A stretch of DNA of 58,710 bases from Candidatus Alistipes avicola (GTDB lineage Bacteria > Bacteroidota > Bacteroidia > Bacteroidales > Rikenellaceae). The stretch spans positions 1-58,710 of the forward strand of contig DWYR01000003.1 in assembly GCA_019118565.1 (NCBI GenBank), written 5' to 3'. The notes below the pieces were generated by a model. The model was not told the origin of the DNA. It did not search any database and saw only the letters and a list, made by a program, of their open reading frames with translations. Positions within the stretch are counted from its first letter, which is position 1. Every line of letters begins with the position of its first letter. The position numbers and the translations under genes were made by a program. Shown in pieces: positions 51,921 to 58,710 of this stretch.

Positions 51921-52215
51921 ATGTTTTTGTGTCAAGTTGACATTGTTCTCCTGTTTTATCTTCTACAGGTTATTGCTGGATCGTGATGCTTGCGGAGGGT
52001 TCGTCGATCCGACTTGTTCGTAAACAGAGCGCTTCCCTTTGGCCTCTTGTCCCCGGATCGAAAGACGGACGGTCGAAGGGAAAGCCCGGAGACTCTCCCA
52101 TTTTGAAGGCTCGGAGGAAAATCCCGTTTTGAAACACTCCGTTTTTTTCAGGCTTTCGATTTTCCCGGTGTGAGAAAAAAAAGCCTGCATATGGGGATGG
52201 TTGCTTTTTTTTTAT
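51921..52215. other. Gene-free spacer upstream of the YiiX-type gene
   Basis: Short minus-strand frames here lack coding character. One 8-bp inverted repeat (52149-52156 with 52180-52187) sits beside A/T runs, but no T-run follows it on either strand. Nothing else is recognised. Confidence 0.35.
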
Positions 52216-52223
52216 TATATTTG
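52216..52223 (+). promoter_or_regulatory. Promoter -7 box TATATTTG for the YiiX-type gene
   Basis: Followed by an 18-codon leader frame and the GTG at 52306. Confidence 0.6.
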
Positions 52224-52248
52224 TAAATGAAGAGAGTATAATATTATT

Positions 52249-52305
52249 ATGGAGGGGAATATTGACAATTCTGTTTTTATTTCTTCCTGCCATATACAGG
52301 AGTAA
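52249..52305 (+). CDS. Possible 18-residue leader peptide ending next to the GTG start
   Basis: ATG 52249 to TAA 52303-52305, in the same frame as the next gene, whose GTG follows the stop directly. An AGGAG at 52298-52302 lies inside its last codons. It could couple translation by stop-and-restart, or it could be a chance frame. Confidence 0.35.
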   Translation: MEGNIDNSVFISSCHIQE

Positions 52306-52935
52306 GTGATAGGGCGGATATTCATATCGGGACTGGCGGGAATCGCTTTTTGCCTACTCGGGTTAGTCTCTTGTAGAGAAAGGGAAAGAGTTTGGGAACC
52401 GGCGGAGCTTCCGACCGATTTGTTTCAGGACGGCGACCTTGTTTTTCGGCGAGGAATGGGTTTTACGAGCCGGGTGGTGCTGGCGGCTGATCGTGACGGA
52501 GCTTATTCCCATGTCGGAATTCTCAAACGGATTGACGGAAAGTGGTGCGTGATCCATGCTGTGCCGGGAGAGCCCGATTATCAGGGAGACAAGGATCGCG
52601 TGAAAGTCGATGCCGTGGAGACGTTTTTCTCCCGGACCAGGGCTGCCAACGGGGCTGTAATGCGAGTGAAGAAAGCTCCCGAACAAGCACGTAGGGCTGC
52701 TGAAAGGGCTTTAGCGCTTGCACGAGCCGGAGTCTTGTTCGACCATGACTATGATTTGACCGACACCGCGCAGATGTATTGTACTGAATTGATAGAATTT
52801 GTTTATAAAAAAGGAGGAATCGATTTGTCGGAAGGGCGCCTGAGCAAGATAAACATTCCGTTATTCAACGGAGATTATCTTTTGCCGTGTGATATTGCAC
52901 AGAGTGGGAAACTCTGTTTGATATATAAATTTTAA
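52306..52935 (+). CDS. YiiX/YebB-type NlpC/P60-like hydrolase, lipoprotein
   Basis: 209 residues from GTG 52306. An in-frame TAA stands directly upstream, so no earlier start is possible, and AGGAG precedes it. Signal peptide with LVSC (Cys23). The permuted papain-like fold shows FQDGDLVFRRG, His69 in YSHVGI and Cys159 in MYCTELIEFVY, the likely catalytic pair. The family includes amidases and enzymes acting on cell-wall peptides or lipids; the true substrate is unknown. The DUF4878 gene follows 33 bp later. Confidence 0.82.
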   Translation: MIGRIFISGLAGIAFCLLGLVSCRERERVWEPAELPTDLFQDGDLVFRRGMGFTSRVVLAADRDGAYSHVGILKRIDGKWCVIHAVPGEPDYQGDKDRVKVDAVETFFSRTRAANGAVMRVKKAPEQARRAAERALALARAGVLFDHDYDLTDTAQMYCTELIEFVYKKGGIDLSEGRLSKINIPLFNGDYLLPCDIAQSGKLCLIYKF

Positions 52936-52968
52936 TTAATCCCATTTATTAACCTAAAAAAAACTGTT

Positions 52969-53376
52969 ATGAAAAAGATTTTGACTTTCGGCTTAGGGCT
53001 TGTAGCTCTCTTTATGATGGCATCCTGCTCTTCTCCTGCCACTCCGGGTAAAGCCTTCACCCAGTATGTAGACGTTCTGAAGAGCGGTAATTACGAGAAA
53101 TTCGTGGATGGATTCGCTCTCGAAGAGGGTGTTTCTCAGGAGCAGGCTCAGCAGCAGAAGGCCATGATGGCGAGTCTGATCAGTGAGAAAGCTGGTCAGG
53201 AGTTTGATAGCAAGGGCGGTATCAAGGGTGTCGAGATCATCTCCGAGGAGATCTCTGAAGACGGAAACAATGCTGTTGTTACTTTCAAATTGCAGTTCGG
53301 TGACGGATCCGAGATGGAAGACAGCCAGGATATGGTTCTGCGCGATGGGAAGTGGCTGATGGATGCCAATAAATAA
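52969..53376 (+). CDS. DUF4878 family lipoprotein
   Basis: 135 residues. Signal peptide with MASC (Cys20), then an NTF2-like small domain typical of DUF4878: TPGKAFTQYVDVLKSGNYEKFVDGF, an EISEDGNNAVVTFKL strand pair and LRDGKWLMD at the end. Such domains act as binding or immunity modules, but this one is uncharacterised. It is probably co-transcribed with the YiiX-type gene and closed by a terminator. Confidence 0.82.
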   Translation: MKKILTFGLGLVALFMMASCSSPATPGKAFTQYVDVLKSGNYEKFVDGFALEEGVSQEQAQQQKAMMASLISEKAGQEFDSKGGIKGVEIISEEISEDGNNAVVTFKLQFGDGSEMEDSQDMVLRDGKWLMDANK

Positions 53377-53400
53377 TCGCTGTCAAGTATCTTGCATTTG

Positions 53401-53432
53401 CACGGCACATAAATAATGTGCCGTGTTTTTTT
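53401..53432 (+). terminator. Terminator of the DUF4878 gene
   Basis: A 10-bp perfect stem (53401-53410 with 53416-53425) followed by T7. Confidence 0.88.
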
Positions 53433-53596
53433 ATTGCGGAGAAGATTGCATAAGGGAGTTTCGGGAAGAGAGTCGTTAAATCATTTCTTCTTTTTTACAT
53501 GGGAATAGGCGCTGATATATGCTCGCTTCCGATTCTTTGCGATTCAGGATGCTGCAATGTCCGGCATTCGGGTTTTATTGCCGGGGACGGGATAAA

Positions 53597-53642
53597 ATGG
53601 AGAGAGTTTGCCTCCTGGGAAAAGGAAGCGAACTCTCTCCAT
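53597..53642 (-). terminator. Terminator of the fibronectin-III lipoprotein gene
   Basis: A 13-bp stem (53597-53609 with 53630-53642, one G-T pair), T-rich on the minus strand past 53597. Confidence 0.7.
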
Positions 53643-53658
53643 CTATTTCCGACAAGGA

Positions 53659-55677
53659 CTAGAGCGATTGGGGAAATGTAACTTTCAGTACGGCCGGTGC
53701 GCCGAAATGACCGTCGGCATCGATTGCCACGTAGTGGAACTCCATCGTCTTGCCCAGCCAGTCGGGCGAGTAGAAGTCGCCGAGGGTAAAAACGCCCGTG
53801 TCGTCGCGACCTTTCTCGTCGTAGTAGGGGGCCCCTTCGGGGGTGTTGTAGAATTCATTATCGGGGTTGCTGAGGAACTCCAGTACGGCAGCCTCTCCCT
53901 TCTGCTCGAACGAACCATCTTCCCAGCCGCCCGAGATGCGGTATTTGTCCCACGTGTCGCTCTCCTGGACATTGATGTAGACGAAGATGTTGCCCGCATA
54001 TTCGGTCCAGCCCGAATTGGCCACATCCTCGAAGTGGTCTACGGTGATGTCGACTGTCGGTCCGGCCGGCTGAATAACCTCTTCAACCGTGAACGGCAGC
54101 GTACCGATCTCGGAGCAGGGGGTGGCGCTCAGGGTTCCCGATGCGGAGGAGAAACCGACAGCCTGGAAGATAAGTTTATAGCTGCCCGGATCAAACGCCT
54201 CGGTTGTCGAGAGGTTCCCCTTGTAGAGATCCGTTTCGGATTCCATATACTGTTCCGGAGAGTCCCACTCGTAGTATCCAACGGCCCAGTCAAAATAGTC
54301 GATCAATGATTGTATGCTCTCTTCGGGGGTGGTCGTCGAATCTGCCGGAAGGTACGACATGAAGAAGTAGGCGTTGGGATCGGAGGGGGTGATCGTGTAG
54401 GCTACCTGCGTGCCGTCGACCGAAATCGAGGTCTCGAAGGTGATTGTCGTGGGTTCGGGCTCAGGTTCGGGCTCGGGATCCTTCTGGCCACTGGCCGAAT
54501 CCACGATGCGAACCTTACCTCCGATGGCATTGGGGGCCTCGAGGATCATCCAGTTGAGTTTCGAGCTCTGTTTGCCGTTGTCCTTGTAGAGGCAGGTGAC
54601 GGCGAAGAGGCGCTGCTCGCCCGGAGCCATCTCCCCGCGCAGGTGGAGATCCCAGTCGACAATCATTGTTTCGCTCATGTTGTTCATGTCGGTCAGCTCC
54701 TGAATGATCTCGTAGTCGGAATGGCTGTTGCGGTAGTCGGCCCGATAGACCTTGCCGAAGACGTAACCTTCCCCGGTCTCGTTGGGAACAACCTCGACCG
54801 AAACGACATCTTGCCCCTTATAGGTCTCATAGACGGGGTTGAGCATGTCGGCCCACGGTTCGTCCGGTGCGGGCAGGGGCTCGTTCGTGATCTCGAAGAT
54901 CTCGGAGCGGGAGATCTTTGTGGCGGGGGTAACCGTGTTGGTTGCCTCGTCGTACGTGACACCCATGAGGGCGAAGAAGAGGCGTGTGCCGGGGGTCTTG
55001 CCCGCGAATCCGGTGCCGGAGTATTCGCCGATGTAGAAGAACTCGGCATCGAGAGCAGTCTGTAGCGATTTCAGCTCCTTGAGCATCTGGTTCGATTCGT
55101 CGATGATCTGGTCGCTGAAATCCTCGTCGGTCAGACCGTCTTCGGTCAGGTAGCGTTCATCGATGAGGATGTTGGTGTAGAGCATCAGGGGATCCTTCGG
55201 TTTGAATGTATACTGGATTCCCTGGTAGCCGGTGATGCCCAGCTCGATTTCGAACATGTCGGAGGGGAGGTCGGGTGCCTCTTTGGCCAGCGTGGTGACG
55301 GTCAGGATGGCCGTCTCGGAGGGGGTGAAGAGCTCCGCATCCTCTTCGGAGGGCTGAGCCGTTACCGATACCTTGTAGGCGGTTTCGGGGAGCAGCTTGT
55401 CGACGGAAAGCGTCAGCTGGCTCTCGCCCCCCTGAAGCAGACTCTCGGTAATGACGGTCTGGGACTGATCGCCCAGCTCGACCCGGTAGGCGTAGTTGGC
55501 GGCATGCTCGACGGCGGGCCAGGTTACGCTGAACGAGTGGTTTGTGCATTCGGCGAGGGTCAGAACGGTTTTCCCCAGTTGCTGCGGTTCGGAAGGTGTC
55601 GTCGTGTTGTCCTTTTCGCAAGCCACCAGGGCTGTGAATGCAAAAAGCATCCACCATAATCGGTAAAAATGTTTCAT
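53659..55677 (-). CDS. Lipoprotein with fibronectin type III-like domain and Pro-Glu linker
   Basis: 672 residues. Signal peptide with LVAC (Cys20). An FN3-like domain (about 33-130) has SFSVTWPAV and LLPETAYKVSVTAQ. A first unknown module (about 140-395) has its own strand-rich pattern. A (PE)n linker (about 400-412) then leads to further beta modules (about 413-672). It resembles multi-domain surface proteins of Bacteroidetes; no enzyme motif is seen. It has its own promoter and terminator. Function unknown. Confidence 0.78.
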   Translation of the reverse strand: MKHFYRLWWMLFAFTALVACEKDNTTTPSEPQQLGKTVLTLAECTNHSFSVTWPAVEHAANYAYRVELGDQSQTVITESLLQGGESQLTLSVDKLLPETAYKVSVTAQPSEEDAELFTPSETAILTVTTLAKEAPDLPSDMFEIELGITGYQGIQYTFKPKDPLMLYTNILIDERYLTEDGLTDEDFSDQIIDESNQMLKELKSLQTALDAEFFYIGEYSGTGFAGKTPGTRLFFALMGVTYDEATNTVTPATKISRSEIFEITNEPLPAPDEPWADMLNPVYETYKGQDVVSVEVVPNETGEGYVFGKVYRADYRNSHSDYEIIQELTDMNNMSETMIVDWDLHLRGEMAPGEQRLFAVTCLYKDNGKQSSKLNWMILEAPNAIGGKVRIVDSASGQKDPEPEPEPEPTTITFETSISVDGTQVAYTITPSDPNAYFFMSYLPADSTTTPEESIQSLIDYFDWAVGYYEWDSPEQYMESETDLYKGNLSTTEAFDPGSYKLIFQAVGFSSASGTLSATPCSEIGTLPFTVEEVIQPAGPTVDITVDHFEDVANSGWTEYAGNIFVYINVQESDTWDKYRISGGWEDGSFEQKGEAAVLEFLSNPDNEFYNTPEGAPYYDEKGRDDTGVFTLGDFYSPDWLGKTMEFHYVAIDADGHFGAPAVLKVTFPQSL

Positions 55678-55740
55678 GGATGAATTGGTTTTAGAGTGTT
55701 GAGTATTGGTTGCATTGGAGGTGTGTTTCGTTATTTATAG

Positions 55741-55748
55741 CAAAGATA
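55741..55748 (-). promoter_or_regulatory. Promoter -7 box TATCTTTG for the FN3 lipoprotein
   Basis: Minus strand, 64 nt upstream of the start at 55677. Confidence 0.6.
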
Positions 55749-56189
55749 AATGGATTAGGCTGAATTTTTTAGGATTAAAAAGCGCATATATTGTACTTAA
55801 TTGCTTTTGTCATTGTGTCTATTGGAGGTTGGGCTCTTTCCCGGACAGTATAATGATACAGATCGGGTTCATTCCTGTATTTGCATTCGATGGCACACAC
55901 CTCTTCGAGCCCGTTGGATGCTATCGTAGGGACGAAAGATAAGAGCGCCAATATACAATCGCAACGGAGTGAGGTTATACCTTGGCATATCTTGCAACAC
56001 TTCGCAACACTTCGTGTCGGGCTTTGTACAGCGACCCGCACCGGATATTCAAGGGTGATTGGTAACTGCATCGGATACGGACGGCGGTGCCGTTTCGGTT
56101 CCCTGAAACAGAGGGAAGGGGTAAACAACCCCTGCGTTACGGCAGTTCTGCTTTATTATATACACTCCGGCAATAAAGTAAAGTCGGGT
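55749..56189. other. Gene-poor stretch at the edge of the accessory region
   Basis: No convincing coding frame. It holds a tandem CAACACTTCG pair near 56000 and, at 56152-56183, a CTTTATT...AATAAAG hairpin followed by TAAAG, related to the one at 58255-58299. Confidence 0.4.
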
Positions 56190-56509
56190 TCAAATCCGGA
56201 GATCGGGGTTGAGCCGATAGGCATTTCCCTCCCGTATGACCACGTGTTGCTTCCGGAAGGAAGCCGTGACCTGGGTCGCATGGTTCCCCCTGAACTTTCG
56301 TTCTGTAGCTTGTAGCTCTCTTTCTTTCAGCCGTTCCTGATACGCGCGGTAGCTGCCGATACTGCCCTCCGCGAAACGGCATCCATCGCCGCACGGTGCA
56401 TATCCTTGGAAATGTCGCGTGCCGGGTCGAACGGACTCTTGGCCGGATGCCCTGCGTCACGCTGTTGATGCAACGATTTATTGTGGGAAACAGCGCACAG
56501 GCTTGCACC
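56190..56509 (-). pseudogene. Frameshifted remnant of an unrecognised gene
   Basis: Two minus-strand frames look coding and overlap. The first (about 56509 to 56377) contains HPAKSPFDPARDISKDMHRAAMDAV. The second (about 56385 to the TGA at 56190-56192) contains GSIGSYRAYQERLKE and ends REGNAYRLNPDLRI. One base shift near 56375 would join them into one C-terminal segment. The start overlaps the 3' end of the DprA-like gene. I do not recognise the family; mobile-element origin is inferred from the neighbours. Confidence 0.4.
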
Positions 56510-56975
56510 CTAACTCCAGTCTGTAGAGGACCTCGAGCGTACTGGGCCGTCCGTCCGTGCGGAGGGCGTAGACGCTCTCCTCGGCCATTGTAGCGATGGT
56601 GTAGTTGCGGGTTTGGGCCGTCTGCCAGCCGATACGGCAGACGTTGCGAACGGCAAAGATCAAGATACGTTGCTCTGCCAAGGCCTCTTCGACGGCGGGA
56701 GGGTAGCGGCGGTAGAGGCCTCGCCCCAGGGCCCAGATCATCGGGTGGCGGGCTTTCAGCAGGAGTTTGAAAACGGATTTTTCGAGCGGAGACTGGAAAC
56801 CGCTGATTACGACGCGGTCGGTTGCACAACACGCCTCAGCCCAGCGGAGGGCCTGCTCCTCGACGGCGGGTGAAACGACGCGCGAGGCGAAGAAGGCGAC
56901 CTTCCGACGGTCGAGTAGGGTGTGGTTGCCCGTGTAGTCGTAATCGAAAGCCATAAAAAACGTGGGTTGCCGCAT
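56478..56975 (-). CDS. DprA/Smf-like Rossmann protein, small form
   Basis: 165 residues from ATG 56973-56975, or 158 from 56954. The core reads like the DNA-processing DprA fold: VAFFASRVVSP, VVISGFQSPLEKSVFKLLL, HPMIWALGRGLYRR and ILIFAVRN, with TMAEESVYA near the end. It lacks the flanking SAM and winged-helix domains of full DprA. Such short forms are, from memory, common in Bacteroidetes accessory regions. The last 20 residues overlap a gene remnant and may not be the original C-terminus. Role in DNA uptake unproven. Confidence 0.6.
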   Translation of the reverse strand: MRQPTFFMAFDYDYTGNHTLLDRRKVAFFASRVVSPAVEEQALRWAEACCATDRVVISGFQSPLEKSVFKLLLKARHPMIWALGRGLYRRYPPAVEEALAEQRILIFAVRNVCRIGWQTAQTRNYTIATMAEESVYALRTDGRPSTLEVLYRLELGCKPVRCFPQ

Positions 56976-57278
56976 TGACTTATCCCACGCTCAGGCCTTC
57001 GCTGCCCCACATTGAAACAAGTAACACGGACAGCCCACGCGAAACGTGTATTGTGCACATAGCAAGCCAATGGCCTACATGCACAATACATACGTCCACG
57101 AGGCATCCTGTTACATCTCTTTCAATGTGTCAAGTTTGCGAAGTTTGAGCGTGAAAGAAAACGTAACGAAACGTTCGTAAATATGTTAGGTCCTGTCCAC
57201 GGAGGCACAGAACTATTTACAAAAGTAGGAAATTAAATCGAGAACCCAGCGTCCATTGTAGAAATTCAGACTTTCTGT
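56976..57278. other. Intergenic region with a 10-bp inverted repeat
   Basis: Arms 57048-57057 and 57080-57089 are exact complements around 22 nt that include a small GCC-AAT-GGC stem. No T-run follows, so this may be a binding site or a structured RNA. No gene is seen; composition shifts to AT-rich after 57150. Confidence 0.4.
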
Positions 57279-57881
57279 TTAATCAAATTGCATAGCGTGG
57301 TTTTTTGTTATATAAACAGCGAGTTCTGGACAGCGTGTCTTTACATATTTATCAAATATTTCTTGAACGAAAGGAGCAACCCAGCGTTCAGAACCTTCTT
57401 CTGGAGATGCGCCACAATCCAGGGCATCCGTATAGTCTGATGCCATAATGTAATGAGGATTAAGGAAAATACAGTAGGCAAAGTGGAAAATGAAGATGTC
57501 TTTTACACAATCTGATATGCGAGTAAGTTCTTCTATTCGATGCTTATTGAATATGTTATTATCGTTCATTGCAATATAATAAAATGAGTTCGCATGATTG
57601 TAATTATTGCATACCTTTCTAATGTTTGAATATTTGCCAGTCTCTCCGAAATCGAAATAGGAAAGAAGAGTATCGAACTCATTGTATTGTTTTATGTACT
57701 TCATCATGGCATCGTACCAAGGTAGACGACCTTTGTTATTTACCCAGTCGTTAATTTCTTTCACAACCCAATTATCGACACTCATGTCTTGATGTTTTTT
57801 TGCATACATGCTTTTATAAATATCAATTACAACAGTGTCATGGTATTTCCGATGCACTATCAAATGCCTATTGACTATCAA
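57279..57881 (-). CDS. AT-rich orphan protein of unknown function
   Basis: 200 residues from TTG 57881, or about 176 from ATG 57807-57809, which I prefer because the first part has little coding character. There is no signal peptide or clear membrane segment, but many aromatic and Asn residues (KVCNNYNHANSFYYIAMNDNN). Base composition is far more AT-rich than the rest of the window, a sign of transfer. I do not recognise it. A weak TATCTTTT lies at 57898-57905. Confidence 0.5.
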   Translation of the reverse strand: MIVNRHLIVHRKYHDTVVIDIYKSMYAKKHQDMSVDNWVVKEINDWVNNKGRLPWYDAMMKYIKQYNEFDTLLSYFDFGETGKYSNIRKVCNNYNHANSFYYIAMNDNNIFNKHRIEELTRISDCVKDIFIFHFAYCIFLNPHYIMASDYTDALDCGASPEEGSERWVAPFVQEIFDKYVKTRCPELAVYITKNHAMQFD

Positions 57882-58030
57882 TAATTTACGGCTTAAAAGA
57901 TAGGAATCTCAAAAATTTACTTGTTTTTTCGCAAAAAATCGACGATTTAACGATTTTTTTCATCGGTTCCCTCCGAACAGAGGGGAAAAAGGCAAAAACA
58001 GCCCTTGGGAACACCGACAGACCCCGTCTA

Positions 58031-58038
58031 CAAAGATA
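58031..58038 (-). promoter_or_regulatory. Possible promoter box TATCTTTG
   Basis: Minus strand. It could drive the AT-rich gene at 57279 with a leader of about 200 nt, or a non-coding RNA. Confidence 0.4.
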
Positions 58039-58254
58039 GAGCATATCGGGGTTTATTTCGCCAAAATGGGCTGTAAAATCGAGGATGGATTCACGGGTAG
58101 TTTCGGGGTTGTTGGCTGTCATCTTGGGTGGGCTGATGAAGTGTTTTGCTTAGTTTGCTCCTGGGCTCTTAAAAGTTTCGCAGCCAAAAGAAAAAATGGC
58201 AGTAGCCATTTTCCATGGCGCAGCCATTTCTTTTCTTCCCTTCCCTTATTTTGA

Positions 58255-58299
58255 CTTTACTTTAATGAACGTATATATGAATACGGGGATAAAGTAAAG
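58255..58299. repeat. Inverted repeat related to 56152-56183
   Basis: Arms CTTTACTTTA (58255-58264) and TAAAGTAAAG (58290-58299). The right arm and the TATAT...GG sequence before it resemble the copy at 56152-56183, which shares ATAAAGTAAAG exactly. Confidence 0.55.
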
Positions 58300-58300
58300 G

Positions 58301-58337
58301 TGTAAACTTCCCTAAAAATGTAAACTTTCCCTTTTTA
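58301..58337. repeat. Tandem imperfect repeat TGTAAACTT(T)CCCT
   Basis: Two head-to-tail copies of 18-19 bp (58301-58318 and 58319-58337). Confidence 0.5.
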
Positions 58338-58458
58338 GGACAGCCTTCAATTAGACAACAAATTATAATATTTTGCTGTTCCAATTACATGTATAATTCG
58401 GTGTAGATTTCAGATAGGCCACCCTAAGCGGAGCTATATTTGCCTGTCTAAACATCAA

Positions 58459-58710
58459 TCATTTTGTGTCACACCTTTTTGCCCGGTATTTCATCGGCGG
58501 TATGTTGTCGCGACTCTCATGGGGCCTCTCATTGTTGTAATAACAGTTCCACTCTTGGGTTACCCGTTTCACTTCCTCAATGCTTCTGAAGATGTACGCG
58601 TCAAGTACAGCCCTTCTGTAACTGCCATTGAACCGTTCTATATATCCGTTCTGTGTCGGACATCCAGGCTGGGTATACAGAATGCTTATGTCGTTCCCTT
58701 TGCACCATTC
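58459..58710 (-). CDS. IS3-family transposase (OrfB integrase core), C-terminal part, cut by the window edge
   Basis: 83 codons to the TGA at 58459-58461. TQPGCPTQNGYIERFNGSYRRAVL carries the catalytic Glu of the DDE triad in its usual N-x-x-I-E-R-F-N setting, and YYNNERPHESRDNIPP is the conserved C-terminal block. The enzyme moves an IS3-type element by copy-out-paste-in. The N-terminal part and OrfA lie beyond the window. The element's left end is probably in 58340-58458, but I could not define the terminal repeat. Confidence 0.92.
   Translation of the reverse strand, partial: EWCKGNDISILYTQPGCPTQNGYIERFNGSYRRAVLDAYIFRSIEEVKRVTQEWNCYYNNERPHESRDNIPPMKYRAKRCDTK

Larger units (their letters stand above)
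57882..58458. other. Repeat-rich intergenic region
   Basis: It contains a TATCTTTG box on the minus strand (58031-58038), a hairpin AAAATGGC/GCCATTTT (58193-58200 with 58205-58212), a 10-bp inverted repeat (58255-58264 with 58290-58299) and a tandem repeat at 58301-58337. A 78-codon minus-strand frame (57886-58122) spans the box and is not convincing. Confidence 0.45.

Noticed and set aside
52141..52190. 8-bp inverted repeat beside T and A runs as a terminator
   Set aside because: The T-run precedes rather than follows the stem on the plus strand, and the minus strand has A's after it.
56180..56205. tRNA T-arm-like sequence around GGGTTCAAATCC
   Set aside because: The T-stem has a mismatch and no D-arm, anticodon stem or acceptor stem can be built upstream.
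57886..58122. 78-codon minus-strand frame
   Set aside because: A promoter box lies in its middle and the C-terminal half is low-complexity AT-rich translation; kept only as part of the intergenic description.

Overview
The window looks like a chromosomal segment of a gut Bacteroidetes, most likely Rikenellaceae/Alistipes. Three things seen in the sequence point there. Almost every intergenic start region carries the Bacteroidetes -7 box TAnnTTTG, often with TTG 18-21 nt upstream. The gene content is typical of the phylum (DUF4834, DUF4836, DUF4837, DUF4254, DUF4878, fimbrillin-like lipoproteins, a TonB receptor with a carboxypeptidase-like N-domain). Metabolism leans on peptides and amino acids (two S9 peptidases and a tryptophanase). 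The genus is an inference.

Layout. 1-7.6 kb: start of aspartokinase, a prolyl oligopeptidase lipoprotein, dapD-birA, gcvH-mdh and a repeat-domain lipoprotein. 7.6-16 kb: a TonB receptor with a small CPLC protein, greA, DUF4837-cls, a NodB deacetylase and a second repeat-domain lipoprotein. 16-29 kb: efp, tnaA, rubredoxin, an operon of glucosaminidase/LysM - unknown protein - DPP4 - ogt, DUF4254-GT9, and an operon DUF1573-nfnA-nfnB-lipocalin lipoprotein. 28.7-29.5 kb: tRNA-Asn, tRNA-Val and a candidate small RNA. 29.6-41.3 kb: tpx, elaA, yqaA, a DUF5131 gene, ferritin, yceD-rpmF-plsX-fabH, an unknown gene, gapA, DUF4834-mlaE-mlaF and purB. 41.5-45 kb: a DUF4836 lipoprotein and a two-gene ABC transporter. 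45-56 kb: mostly surface lipoproteins. These are a 37-residue peptide plus a fimbrillin/GLUG lipoprotein, a fimbrillin-like protein fused to an IdeS-like cysteine protease with a fimbrillin-like partner, a YiiX-type lipoprotein, a DUF4878 lipoprotein and a fibronectin-III lipoprotein; purC lies among them. 56-58.7 kb: an accessory edge with a DprA-like gene, a frameshifted gene remnant, an AT-rich orphan gene, repeats and the end of an IS3-family transposase cut by the window.

The most unusual locus is 47.8-50.6 kb. An N-terminal fimbrillin-like module is joined to an IdeS/Mac-type cysteine protease domain, and the natural ATG with its lipoprotein signal peptide sits one base out of frame across an A7 tract. 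One more A would give an intact lipoprotein, so the gene is a candidate for slippage-based phase variation, a recent frameshift, or a sequencing error. Other leads are a tiny peptide gene heading the GLUG lipoprotein operon, a promoter built into the greA terminator that leaves almost no 5' leader, face-to-face promoters at 22.9 kb, and a promoter-hairpin-terminator unit at 29.4 kb with no open reading frame.
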